Assembly: GCA_003635185.1 (NCBI GenBank)
Contig: PYJA01000044.1
Coordinates: 1-64,000 of the forward strand
Length of the DNA stretch: 64,000 nt
Origin: Candidatus Poribacteria bacterium
Lineage (GTDB): Bacteria; Poribacteria; WGA-4E; WGA-3G
Direction of reading: 5' to 3'
Within the stretch, counting starts at the first letter, position 1; the number at the start of each line of letters is the position of its first letter. Positions 37,427 to 45,801 of the stretch are shown here, one piece after another. A program made the translations under genes and the position numbers. The notes beneath the pieces are model-generated. The model made no database searches. It was not told where the DNA came from and saw nothing but the letters and a program-made list of their open reading frames with translations.

Positions 37427-37559
37427 CAGGACTTACGCATTTTCTCTTAAAGTCCCCTTGATAAGGGGGATTTAGGGGGTTAAAAAGACTAAAAACAGTG
37501 AAATACGGACTATTTAACCCCCCTAACCCCCCTTATCAAGGGGGAATGCGTAAGTCCTG
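37427..37559. repeat. Hairpin repeat, family A (copy 4)
   Basis: Almost identical to copy 5 (37916) and to copy 2 (7295) including the spacer aaaaagactaaaaacagtga. The close match means recent spread. The gap 37194-38433 around it holds no gene. Confidence 0.85.
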
Positions 37560-37794
37560 AACATTATAATAACAATTCGTCAAGGAATTTTATTATCAAA
37601 TTCACTAAATGGTTGACTCGGTAAGTATTTGCGTTTTGAATTCTCTAAATACACCCCCCTTTATCCCCCCGCAAGCGAGGGGAAGGGACTTTTGAACCTA
37701 TTACGTAAGTTTTGTACATAATAAATGTTTAGCGAGTAAACCACTAAAGAAATCCCAGAAAAGTTAACTTCTAAAAATTGACGCTAATGGTGCT

Positions 37795-37849
37795 ACAACA
37801 TGCACAATCTAACAGAATGTGGGACAACATGCACAATCTAACAGAATGT
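37795..37849. repeat. Tandem 29-bp repeat (two units)
   Basis: acaacatgcacaatctaaca plus gaatgtggg occurs at 37795-37823 and again, less the last three bases, at 37824-37849. It resembles the cacaacctaacaggttatgc string at 55087. Non-coding. Confidence 0.7.
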
Positions 37850-37915
37850 CTATTATTGGCGGAGGTATTGCTTACCTTAACACAATCTAAATGCCAACAT
37901 CAAATAAACTCTTTA

Positions 37916-38048
37916 CAGGACTTACGCATTTTCTCTTAAAGTCCCCCTTGATAAGGGGATTTAGGGGGTTAAAAAGACTAAAAACAGTGAAATACGGACT
38001 ATTTAACCCCCCTAACCCCCCTTATCAAGGGGGAATGCGTAAGTCCTG
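37916..38048. repeat. Hairpin repeat, family A (copy 5)
   Basis: Same structure as copy 4, 489 bp away in the same orientation. One G is missing in the left ggggg arm. Confidence 0.85.
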
Positions 38049-38116
38049 TTTATATACCCTTGACCTTTTCCCTGGTGTATGGTAAGCTTAAGATGCCTAT
38101 GACCGGGGTATGAGAT

Positions 38117-38397
38117 GGGTGTGTAAAGTTTTTGTCACCCTTTTTTGTCTGAATCGCGGATTGCCACCAAATCAACGGTATGAATGCCATTTAGGCATTC
38201 CCCGGATTTCACAGATTTCGCGGATTTCCGAGTCTGGTTCTCTAAGCATCCTATCAAAAGTTTGCATTTAGTGGTTGAAGCGGGATTTGGAATGTGAAGA
38301 CTCAATAATCCGCGAAATCTGTGAAATCCGCGATAATCCGTGATTCTGACAAACCCCGCGATTCAGACAGGACACATGCCAAAAACTTTACACACCC
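38117..38397. mobile_element. 281-bp non-coding element with 18-bp inverted ends (family F)
   Basis: GGGTGTGTAAAGTTTTTG (38117-38134) is inverted at 38380-38397. Inner arms rich in gatttcacagatttcgcgga (about 38206) and its reverse (about 38310-38335) form a long imperfect dyad. A 35-bp family E palindrome has been inserted in the left arm. No gene inside. Confidence 0.6.
38169..38203. repeat. 35-bp palindromic insert, family E (copy 2)
   Basis: Identical to 7451-7485. It splits the left arm of the family F dyad: the right arm is continuous where this copy interrupts the left. Confidence 0.7.
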
Positions 38398-38433
38398 GTA
38401 TAAGATTTAATTTTCGTAATTCAGGAAAATAGA

Positions 38434-38703
38434 ATGACAACTTACATTGTTACTTTTGAAGTCGCTGATGATTCTAAAAAGAATGCTTTTAAAGAAAATC
38501 TTAGAAAATATAGCGGTTATTGTCCTATTCACGATAACTGCTGGGCAATCATTTCTAATCAAACACCCACTCAAATTCTGGATTTTTTGGGACAAGTTGT
38601 GTCCGAAACAGATAGAATATTTGTTATTCGATCTGGGATATACTCTGCATGGCTAAACGCCTACAGTCCTAAAAATAGTGAGTGGCTAAAGGAGAGATTG
38701 TAA
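38434..38703 (+). CDS. Small Cas2/VapD-like-fold protein (89 aa), standalone
   Basis: The layout YIVTFEVADDSKKNAF, CPIHDNCWAIIS, TPTQILDFLGQVVSETDRI and FVIRSGIYSAWLNAY recalls small proteins annotated as SinR family, whose ferredoxin-like fold resembles Cas2 and VapD. This assignment is from memory of the motif order and is tentative. No CRISPR array or cas1 is in the window, so a CRISPR role is unlikely; related folds occur as RNases or toxins. A weak AGGA precedes ATG 38434. Confidence 0.6.
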   Translation: MTTYIVTFEVADDSKKNAFKENLRKYSGYCPIHDNCWAIISNQTPTQILDFLGQVVSETDRIFVIRSGIYSAWLNAYSPKNSEWLKERL

Positions 38704-38781
38704 AATGCTTGATCCGAACTCTCCTTACAGCGATGAAAGACTTCTAATAAAACGGGGCAGAATTGATCTCTGAATATATAT

Positions 38782-39963
38782 ATGAATATGAAGCAGATAG
38801 GACTTATTTTTTTTATAATTGTTTTCTTTAGTGTCCAACCGCTGTTTGGGCAGTTACCAGATTCGCAAACTGAGCCTGCTTCTCCACCTACGCAAGAAGA
38901 AAAACCTGTGGAGAACGACAAAGAGGACGCGGAACTCGTTTCACCATCCAATAATGAGAAACAGGAGACCGAAAACGCATCACAATCTACACCTGAAGAA
39001 ACCTCTGTAGATAACGAGAAGCAGGAGACCGAAAACGCATCACAATCTACACCTGAAGAAACCTCTGTAGATAACGACAAACAGGAGGAAATACCGAATA
39101 GTGAGAAAGTAGAAACCGAAGAGCAGCTGGATGCATCGGATCCAACACTGCCAAAGTGGCAAGGGCGGCAGCGGATTTTCAAACTGGTTAACGATTATCA
39201 GTTAAAAGCAGATGATGTCATCACAACGCTTGTGATGATTGCCGGTGACGCGACTATACAAGGGACAGTAACAGGTAATATTTTAATAATCGGTGGAGAT
39301 GTTGCGCTCGCGCCTGGTGCACAAGTGAAAGGAATGCTAAAGGTAATTGGAGGGCAGATAACTGGAAACCTTGAATCGGCAAAGAATTCCAGTGTGAGTA
39401 ACCATTGGAGAACCTTACCTGCTGTAGCGAATATATTGATGCATCCTCACACTGTTTGGGATATCAAAAAACATCGGAATTTTCGCTTGACAACCTTAAA
39501 ATTCGCCCTGCTACTTTTGGCATACCTGTTAATTGCGCTGGTATTTCCAAGACCGATAAATGCGATAAGTTCACTGCTGGCCCGTAGACCGATTGAGTGT
39601 ATTCTATTTAGCATTTTAATGTTTGTTGTTATTCCAGCAGTTTTTGTTGTCCTAATACTTTCTATTATAGGATATCCGTTCTTGTTGCTGTGCATTTGCC
39701 TTTTGGTACCGTTGGCATTATGTGGAAAAGCGGCAATTTTTTACACACTTGGCAGCACACTTCTTGCCGGACGTTTAAAACCGCTTGCAGTTATTTTTGG
39801 CTTTATTCCCTACTTCATGGCAACTGAAATTCCACATGTGGATTGGATAGCCTTCCTTACTTTTAATGGCATCGGTATTAGTCTCTGTATACTGGCAATC
39901 TTAAGTGCCACGTCATCACAAAGGCAAGGCAAAAACACCCATTGGTCTGAAAGGGTGCGCTGA
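38782..39963 (+). CDS. Membrane protein with bactofilin-like segment
   Basis: A signal peptide (LIFFIIVFFSVQPLFG) is followed by an acidic, disordered stretch with a duplicated 20-residue unit (NEKQETENASQSTPEETSVD), encoded by an exact-looking 60-bp tandem repeat (about 38956-39075). Then VMIAGDATIQGTVTGNILII and VALAPGAQVKGMLKVIGG resemble the hexapeptide-like turns of polymer-forming bactofilins. Four membrane segments fill the C-terminal 140 residues. It is followed after 2 bases by a BatA-like vWA gene, so they are probably translated together in one envelope complex. Confidence 0.7.
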   Translation: MNMKQIGLIFFIIVFFSVQPLFGQLPDSQTEPASPPTQEEKPVENDKEDAELVSPSNNEKQETENASQSTPEETSVDNEKQETENASQSTPEETSVDNDKQEEIPNSEKVETEEQLDASDPTLPKWQGRQRIFKLVNDYQLKADDVITTLVMIAGDATIQGTVTGNILIIGGDVALAPGAQVKGMLKVIGGQITGNLESAKNSSVSNHWRTLPAVANILMHPHTVWDIKKHRNFRLTTLKFALLLLAYLLIALVFPRPINAISSLLARRPIECILFSILMFVVIPAVFVVLILSIIGYPFLLLCICLLVPLALCGKAAIFYTLGSTLLAGRLKPLAVIFGFIPYFMATEIPHVDWIAFLTFNGIGISLCILAILSATSSQRQGKNTHWSERVR

Positions 39964-39965
39964 TA

Positions 39966-40967
39966 ATGCATCTTCAATCCCCTATTTTTCTCAGTCTATT
40001 CCTCATATTGCCGCTGTTGATAATATATTTCTGGTGGATACGGAAATACGCAACTTTGCATGCTATTCGCTTCAGCGAACTTGAAGGTGTTCGACAAATT
40101 CCGAAAACGTCCGCTGTCAAACTACTACCGTTGCTCAAGGTAATTAGGTTCATCGTAATAGCACTTCTTATTTTTACCCTTGCGCGTCCACAACTCTCCC
40201 AAAGTCAGGAGCGGCGTTTCGTGGAAGGCATTCATATTTTTTTGGCACTTGATGTTTCTGAAAGTATGCGGGCAGAGGATTTTAAGAACGCTAATCGGCT
40301 CCAAACAGCGAAATCGGTTATTCGAGATTTTTTGAGGAACCGTGAAAGCGATCAGATCGGATTAGTCGTCTTTCCAGGGGAAAGTTTCACAATTTGCCCG
40401 CTCACACTGGATTATTCATTTTTGATAGAAAGACTTGATGACGTGGAAATTGCCATGGGAGGTCAGTTAAAAGACGGCACGGCTATCGGTGACGCAATCG
40501 CCACTGCTACATATCGGCTGCGAGATTCAGAGGCAAAGACAAAAATTGCCATTCTTTTAACAGATGGTGAAAACAATGCCGGCACAATTGACCCTAAAAC
40601 AGCAGCAGCGTTAGCACAATCTTTTGGCATTAAGGTTTACACCATTGGCATGGGGAAAGAAGGAGGCGCGCGTATCCCTTATGAGGATACTACATTTGGG
40701 AAGCGATATCGAGAGGAATTAACCTATCTTGATGAAGGGACACTCCAGCAGATCGCCAATACCACTGGTGCCCGTTATTTTCGCGCCACGGACGTAGAAT
40801 CGCTAAAAAATATTTATGCAGAAATCGATAAACTCGAAAAGACAAAATTTAAGGTTGTTAACTGGACTAAACGCAAAGAATTAGCAGCGTATTTTCTAAT
40901 ACCTGCAGCCCTTCTGTTAGGGCTTGAAATTGTATTAAGTAATACGGTTCTAAGGAAAATCCCATAG
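39966..40967 (+). CDS. batA: BatA-like vWA domain membrane protein
   Basis: Two N-terminal membrane segments (residues about 7-25 and 55-75) and one at the C-terminus (about 305-325) enclose a periplasm-facing vWA domain with an intact metal site: LDVSESM, GTAIGD, LTDGENN. This is the layout of Bacteroides aerotolerance BatA/BatB proteins, which act with MoxR ATPases and DUF58 proteins. A DUF58 gene is at 15121, unlinked. The start ATG 39966 follows the upstream stop by 2 bases with no own ribosome site, suggesting coupled translation. Confidence 0.82.
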   Translation: MHLQSPIFLSLFLILPLLIIYFWWIRKYATLHAIRFSELEGVRQIPKTSAVKLLPLLKVIRFIVIALLIFTLARPQLSQSQERRFVEGIHIFLALDVSESMRAEDFKNANRLQTAKSVIRDFLRNRESDQIGLVVFPGESFTICPLTLDYSFLIERLDDVEIAMGGQLKDGTAIGDAIATATYRLRDSEAKTKIAILLTDGENNAGTIDPKTAAALAQSFGIKVYTIGMGKEGGARIPYEDTTFGKRYREELTYLDEGTLQQIANTTGARYFRATDVESLKNIYAEIDKLEKTKFKVVNWTKRKELAAYFLIPAALLLGLEIVLSNTVLRKIP

Positions 40968-41005
40968 AACCACTATCATTTCCAATCATTCTCAAGGAGA
41001 TTATT

Positions 41006-41767
41006 ATGAAAAACATTATTGCATGTAATTTAGGGAGTTATCGGCAGTTCGGAGCAAATGCTTATTCACACTTAGCAGAAATCGGTCTGACCAACGTAGA
41101 GATCGGTGTACCTTCAGCTGATTCGATTGACACTGTACAGGAAGGTTTGAAAGCGCACGGCCTCACAGCAACAAGCCTACTTGGCAGATGTGATGTTCAA
41201 TCTGACACGGTTGTTGATGATTTTCAAACGACGTTAGATGTCGCAAACGGGATGGGTGTGAAGGTTATTTTTGTAAGCGTTCATGCTGGTGAAACAGACC
41301 GAAACGTTGTCCATGACCGTCTCCGTGCTATTGGTGAAAATGCTGAACCGCTGGGTGTTAAAGTGTGTTTAGAAACGCATCCAGATATGGCACACAACGG
41401 GGACATCGCGCTTGAGACAATGAAAGGCGTTAATCACCCGAATATATGCATCAACTTTGATACGGGTAACGTCTATTATTACAACCATAACGTGACAGCT
41501 GTTACAGAGGTGCAAAAAATTGTTGAATATGTTGGTGCAGTTCATCTTAAAGATACAAATGGCGGTTATCGGACGTGGCATTTTCCAACCCTCGGAGAAG
41601 GTGTAGTTGATTACAAAGCCGTATTTCAGACACTGAACGAGGCGGGTTTTTATGGCCCCTTCACGATGGAATTAGAAGGGATTGAAGGTGAGAATCTTGA
41701 TGAAGCAGGCGTTAAGGCTCGCGTTGCAGATTCACTACAGCACCTGAAAGATATTGGGGTCATCTAA
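41006..41767 (+). CDS. Sugar phosphate isomerase/epimerase (AP-endonuclease-2-type TIM barrel)
   Basis: AAGGAG precedes ATG 41006. Metal-binding acids and histidines of the xylose-isomerase-like TIM barrel are visible: KVCLETHPDMAHNG, NICINFDTGNVYYYNH, GAVHLKDTNG, GEGVVDYKAVF and FTMELEG. Family members isomerise keto sugars or inosose intermediates. It overlaps by one base with the cupin gene, so the two probably handle one substrate. A link to the inositol genes at 16063 is possible but not shown. Confidence 0.82.
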   Translation: MKNIIACNLGSYRQFGANAYSHLAEIGLTNVEIGVPSADSIDTVQEGLKAHGLTATSLLGRCDVQSDTVVDDFQTTLDVANGMGVKVIFVSVHAGETDRNVVHDRLRAIGENAEPLGVKVCLETHPDMAHNGDIALETMKGVNHPNICINFDTGNVYYYNHNVTAVTEVQKIVEYVGAVHLKDTNGGYRTWHFPTLGEGVVDYKAVFQTLNEAGFYGPFTMELEGIEGENLDEAGVKARVADSLQHLKDIGVI

Positions 41768-42141
41768 TGGATACGAATCTTTGTATCATTCGGCTCGGTG
41801 AGGGTGAACGGGTCGGAGGTGCGCTCGGAGAAATCTTGGATACCCCAGATATGACAACGATTGGAGCTTTTGCTGTATCTAAAGAACATCCGACTGAGCT
41901 GCATTTCCACGATTTTGATGAGTACTGGTATTTTACGGAAGGCACGACAACGGTAACGCTCCGTACTGCTGATGGTCAATCCAAATCCTATCGCATCGGT
42001 CCAGGGGACTTAGTCGTCACGCCTAAGGGCGTTGAACATGGACACATTCCTGACGATGTTGTTAAAGGTGTGCAATGGGTGAGTGTGATTCATCCTGATG
42101 CACGTCGTGGGCATTTGCACCGAGAATTCCCATCGGTATAA
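41767..42141 (+). CDS. Cupin domain protein
   Basis: A single cupin: motif 1 HPTELHFHDFDEYWYFTEG (metal ligands His, His, Glu) and motif 2 IGPGDLVVTPKGVEHGH (His). Start codon overlaps the stop of the isomerase gene (taATG). Single-domain cupins next to sugar isomerases are often sugar-binding enzymes or sensors. 124 residues, full length. Confidence 0.8.
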   Translation: MDTNLCIIRLGEGERVGGALGEILDTPDMTTIGAFAVSKEHPTELHFHDFDEYWYFTEGTTTVTLRTADGQSKSYRIGPGDLVVTPKGVEHGHIPDDVVKGVQWVSVIHPDARRGHLHREFPSV

Positions 42142-42185
42142 AGTTGTAGGCATATCTTGTTGTGCCGTAACACGGATAGTAGAAA

Positions 42186-42494
42186 ATGGATACAACAATC
42201 TTTACCAAACGCGAGATTAAACAAACGCTTCTCAGCCATCAGAACACGCTGAGAACATACGGTGTGAAACGCCTTGGACTTTTTGGATCCTATGTTAAAG
42301 ACACCGCTCATAGCGAAAGTGACATCGATCTGCTTGTAGAACTTGAGGAAGTGTCATTTGATCGATATATGGAGCTCCGTATTTTTCTCGAGGACCTATT
42401 TCAGAAAAAGATTGACCTCGTCATCGCTGATTCGCTCAAACCACGTTTGCGCCCACACATCGAAAAGGAAGTTGAGTATGTCGCAGGACTTTGA
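42186..42494 (+). CDS. mntA: MntA-like minimal nucleotidyltransferase (antitoxin)
   Basis: Pol-beta-type nucleotidyltransferase motif GSYVKDTAHSESDIDLLVE fits GS-x10-DxD. The 102-residue length and the overlapping HepT-like gene downstream identify the MntA/HepT toxin-antitoxin layout, in which MntA AMPylates HepT to silence it. Ends inside the next gene (17-bp overlap). Confidence 0.87.
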   Translation: MDTTIFTKREIKQTLLSHQNTLRTYGVKRLGLFGSYVKDTAHSESDIDLLVELEEVSFDRYMELRIFLEDLFQKKIDLVIADSLKPRLRPHIEKEVEYVAGL

Positions 42495-42831
42495 CATCTA
42501 TTTTGAGGATATATTAGAGGCAATAGAGAGGATTCAAGAATATGTCCAGGATGTTACACGCGAGACTTTTGAAACGGATCGGATGCGAATTGACGCGGTC
42601 ATCCGAAACCTTGAAGTCATTGGTAAGACTGTTAAACAGGTGCCTGGTTCCGTTCGAGAAAAGTATCCAAGTGTCGCATGGTGGAAGATTGCTGGGTTGA
42701 GAGATGTCCTCATTCATAAATATTTTGATGTCAATCTTGAGATTGTCTGGGGTGTGGTGCAATCAAATATTCCGATTTTGCAGACAGATTTTGCAGACAG
42801 AAATCCAACAGATCCTTCAGGAGAAAAGTGA
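42478..42831 (+). CDS. hepT: HepT-like HEPN toxin (DUF86)
   Basis: All-helical HEPN ribonuclease. The R-x4-H-x-Y active site is intact in LRDVLIHKYFDVN, and RNLEVIGKTVKQVP is typical of DUF86. ATG 42478 is preceded by AAGGAAG within mntA, and homology starts there; the longer frame is antisense-like noise. The target Tyr of the RxxxxHxY motif, which MntA would AMPylate, is present. Confidence 0.87.
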   Translation: MSQDFDIYFEDILEAIERIQEYVQDVTRETFETDRMRIDAVIRNLEVIGKTVKQVPGSVREKYPSVAWWKIAGLRDVLIHKYFDVNLEIVWGVVQSNIPILQTDFADRNPTDPSGEK

Positions 42832-42870
42832 ATAATTCTATAGCGCACGCTCGTTAAGAAAGGTTAAATT

Positions 42871-43758
42871 ATGTCAACACCAAAACATCCGCTGCCCTTG
42901 CGGCGGTTAGGACGCACAGAATTAGATGTCACATGCCTCAGTATGGGTGGTGCTGGTATCGGCAGAGGGGAAATCACCGATGATGAAGCGATAGAGGCAG
43001 TCCGCTGCGCTATTACATTAGGCATAAATTATCTTGATACGTCACCTCTTTACGGTGAGAGCGAAAGACGGGTTGGACTGGCACTTGCAGATGGGTGGCG
43101 TGAGAAGATTTATCTTGCTACGAAAACGGGGACACACCCAAAATGGCGAGGTGATTACAGCGCTGCAGGCACACGGCGCAGTGTAGAAAATAGTCTCCGT
43201 CTGTTGCGGACTGATTACCTGGATGTTTGTTTAGTGCATGACCCGTCAAGTATGGATCCGGTTGTTGCCAAAGGCGGTGCTTTAGATGAACTACAGCGGA
43301 TGCGCGAGGAAGGATTGGTTAAATTCATCGGTCTTGGTGTCCGAGAACACGAATTCCATAAAATTGCTATAGAAACTGGTATCGTAGATGTCATCCTAAC
43401 CCATTTGGATTATACGTTACTTAGCCAAACTGCAAATGAGTGGTTATTATCCTTTGCTCATGAAAACGACATTGGTGTCATCAACGGCAGTCCTTTGGGA
43501 ATGGCGTTACTGACTGGACTTGAACCGGATATCGAAAACAAATCACCTGAGGCAGAAAAAGCACGCCAACTCTGGCAGTGGGCAACTGACAACAATTTGA
43601 GTTTGTTGAACCTCGCTATCCAATTTTCCCTACGTCAGCCGTTAATTGCAACAACCTTGACAGGTTCTAAGAATGCGATAGAGGTGGAGCAAAATTTTGC
43701 TGCTGCTACAACACCTGTCTCTGACGATGTGTGGCAACAACTCCAGGTACTTTTGTAG
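42871..43758 (+). CDS. Aldo/keto reductase (D-threo-aldose/L-fucose dehydrogenase-like)
   Basis: Tetrad residues are present: YLDTSPLYGESE (Asp, Tyr), YLATKTGTHP (Lys), DVCLVHDPSS (His). The block after the first motif (RRVGLALADG) and the short 295-residue length fit the D-threo-aldose 1-dehydrogenase group, which oxidises sugars. The C-terminus NEWLLSFAHENDIGVINGSP also fits. It lies 11 bp before the SDR gene and probably forms an operon with it. Confidence 0.85.
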   Translation: MSTPKHPLPLRRLGRTELDVTCLSMGGAGIGRGEITDDEAIEAVRCAITLGINYLDTSPLYGESERRVGLALADGWREKIYLATKTGTHPKWRGDYSAAGTRRSVENSLRLLRTDYLDVCLVHDPSSMDPVVAKGGALDELQRMREEGLVKFIGLGVREHEFHKIAIETGIVDVILTHLDYTLLSQTANEWLLSFAHENDIGVINGSPLGMALLTGLEPDIENKSPEAEKARQLWQWATDNNLSLLNLAIQFSLRQPLIATTLTGSKNAIEVEQNFAAATTPVSDDVWQQLQVLL

Positions 43759-43769
43759 GAGAAGATTTA

Positions 43770-44519
43770 ATGAAATTTCAAGGAAAGGTTGCATTAGTAA
43801 CCGGAGGTAGCCGCGGTATAGGGAAGGCAACTGCTCTCAAACTTGCAGGTGAAGGTGCAACCGTTGCCGTACACTATTCCCGATCAGCTGCCAAGGCGAG
43901 AGAGGTTTGCGATCAGATTCATGTCTTGGGACAAAAAGCAATACCTGTCCAAGCCGACATCTCGGACAGAGAAGCAGTAAATAGAATGGTTGCGGTGGTA
44001 ACAAAAGAACTCGGCACAATAGAATTATTAGTAAACAACGCTGGTGATGTCGGTGATATGGTATTTGAAGATCTCACCCCTGAACATTGGGATCGGATAA
44101 TCGCAATTAATTTAACCGGCCCCTTCAATGTGTTATGGGCAGTCAAACCCGGGATGATCAAACAACAGTTCGGGCGTATTGTAAATGTATCGTCAATTGC
44201 AGCGTTAGCAGTCCGCCCGAATCAAATGCCTTACGCGGCAGCAAAAGCAGGTGTTATTTCTCTGACGAAATCGTGTTGTGGCCCACTTGCCCAGCATAAT
44301 ATCCGCATCAATTCTGTAGCACCGGGTGCAATCGCGACAGATATGCTGAGCGAAGTTTCGCCAGAAATGGTGGAACAACTCCGATCAACTACTCCGCTTG
44401 GCAGGCTCGGTGAACCGGAAGAGATGGCAGATGTAATAGCGTTTCTCTTAAGTGAGGAATCCAGTTATATGACGGGGGCAACTGTGATTGCAAGTGGAGG
44501 GCGTATTCTCATACCGTAA
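43770..44519 (+). CDS. Short-chain dehydrogenase/reductase (FabG-like)
   Basis: Classical SDR: cofactor loop TGGSRGIG, NNAGDVGD, catalytic Ser in VSSIAALA, Tyr-x-x-x-Lys in YAAAKAG, and LSEESSYMTGATVIASGG at the end. ATG 43770 with TAGGAG upstream is chosen; a longer frame overlaps the previous gene. FabG-like in sequence but its neighbours (aldo/keto reductase, sugar isomerase) suggest a sugar or polyol dehydrogenase. The 3' end overlaps the convergent gene by 11 bp. Confidence 0.87.
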   Translation: MKFQGKVALVTGGSRGIGKATALKLAGEGATVAVHYSRSAAKAREVCDQIHVLGQKAIPVQADISDREAVNRMVAVVTKELGTIELLVNNAGDVGDMVFEDLTPEHWDRIIAINLTGPFNVLWAVKPGMIKQQFGRIVNVSSIAALAVRPNQMPYAAAKAGVISLTKSCCGPLAQHNIRINSVAPGAIATDMLSEVSPEMVEQLRSTTPLGRLGEPEEMADVIAFLLSEESSYMTGATVIASGGRILIP

Positions 44520-45789
44520 CTACCAGCTTTGTTTCTCCAATTTCCAGATCAAAAGCAACATAAGTGTGCTTACCTTCACAGAGAAACGTGTCTCTCTGAA
44601 AGTCGCGCCGAGAATGAACCTCGCGCAGATCCCATCCGTTTACTTGGATATGACGGACCGGTGCATCAATCACTAACGTAAAGTTTGCTGTCGGGAATTG
44701 TGTGTAAAGATTTATTTGCTCTTGTTCTTCAAGGATAGTAACGTCTGTGAATTCACGTGCCATCCAATAGTGTCCGATTTCCGATGTTTTCATCCAGAGC
44801 GTTTTCGTTCTATCAGGATCGTAATTATCTAACCTTGATTTGACGGTTTTTAAAATATCAAATCCGAGTTTTTCTCCATTAAAATAGAAACCGGGCCAAT
44901 GTCCTACAAGGACACACGGCAGTTCCTTCTCAAGAATTGGTGGCAAACGCCCGCCTTGCCCATCTTCTGTAATGAACCGATCAGCATTTCCTAAATCGTA
45001 ACCTGTCCACCCGCCAAACCAATCACCTGCACACGCTACAATACTTGCAATAGCGATCCCTTTCTCCTTGTCGGCGTGCCAGATAGGGACATCTGGCAAT
45101 TCATCGTGTTTAAGCCAAAGAAAATAGAAGGGGCGTGGATCATTGTTGACCTCCTGTGATGCGGCTAACACCGCCTTTGAATATGCTGCCTCTTGTCGTT
45201 TTCCGAATGCGCCAGGGCTCGTTACACCTTCACATGGAATGCCAACACTGTTTAGCATTTCCATCGCAGTGATAATATAATCTGTTAATCTATTGTCAAC
45301 AGGTGGATCTACCCACTCAACTTGTTCCCACTCTTCAGTCAGTGAGAACGTCTTCAAATCAACGACAGCGGTATGCGTGAGCATCTCCGGTGTTAAATCG
45401 AAGTTTGGCCAGATAATTTCTCTGTAAATTCGCAGCCACGACTGATATTCGTGTGTCTGACTTTTTTCGAAAACTTGGGCGGGAAACCCTTCATCAACGC
45501 GCCCAACTCCTGCGGGATAAGGAATAAGGCTAAACTTTCCTTTCACACCGTTTTCCCAGCACCATTCTGCCCACTCCCACGCAAAGTCTGCAGGGATTGT
45601 TGGTGGTATTTTTTTTAGTTGAGCCGCATCACCTTCCCATCGATCTGGCGGGATATTCGGTTGATGTCGTGCTTTCCACGCATGTCTTTGTTGTATCCAA
45701 TAATAGGCGAGATTAATTACCGGACATGAATCGTCAACAATAAGGGATAATGGTGTTCTGAGGAGTGGATTACAGATAGTAACATTCAT
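44509..45789 (-). CDS. NodB-like (polysaccharide deacetylase-like) hypothetical protein
   Basis: The 426-residue protein starts with PLSLIVDDSCPVINLAYY, where the DD pair resembles the first metal motif of NodB-type deacetylases, and KGKFSLIPYPAG follows where such enzymes have a second strand. The rest (EGVTSPGAFGKRQEAAY, FYFLWLKHDELPDVP, LVGHWPGFYFNGE) I do not recognise as a named family. No signal peptide. Possibly a carbohydrate-active enzyme; this is weak inference. It lies 12 bp after the GDPD gene, ending a four-gene minus-strand operon. Confidence 0.65.
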   Translation of the reverse strand: MNVTICNPLLRTPLSLIVDDSCPVINLAYYWIQQRHAWKARHQPNIPPDRWEGDAAQLKKIPPTIPADFAWEWAEWCWENGVKGKFSLIPYPAGVGRVDEGFPAQVFEKSQTHEYQSWLRIYREIIWPNFDLTPEMLTHTAVVDLKTFSLTEEWEQVEWVDPPVDNRLTDYIITAMEMLNSVGIPCEGVTSPGAFGKRQEAAYSKAVLAASQEVNNDPRPFYFLWLKHDELPDVPIWHADKEKGIAIASIVACAGDWFGGWTGYDLGNADRFITEDGQGGRLPPILEKELPCVLVGHWPGFYFNGEKLGFDILKTVKSRLDNYDPDRTKTLWMKTSEIGHYWMAREFTDVTILEEQEQINLYTQFPTANFTLVIDAPVRHIQVNGWDLREVHSRRDFQRDTFLCEGKHTYVAFDLEIGETKLVVTV

Positions 45790-45801
45790 TCTTTTCTGCT
45801 T

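Noticed and set aside
37427..38048. Possible CRISPR-like array (similar repeats at 37427 and 37916)
   Set aside because: Two ~133-bp palindromic copies 356 bp apart do not make an array; no short, evenly spaced repeats and no cas genes occur.
37891..38085. 64-codon plus-strand frame
   Set aside because: It is a translation of a family A hairpin repeat (LKSPLIRGFRGL and NPPNPPYQGG), not a gene.
38704..38772. 22-codon frame MLDPNSPYSDERLLIKRGRI right after the Cas2-like gene
   Set aside because: Too short, no ribosome site of its own, and no recognisable motif; it may be a gene remnant but cannot be supported.
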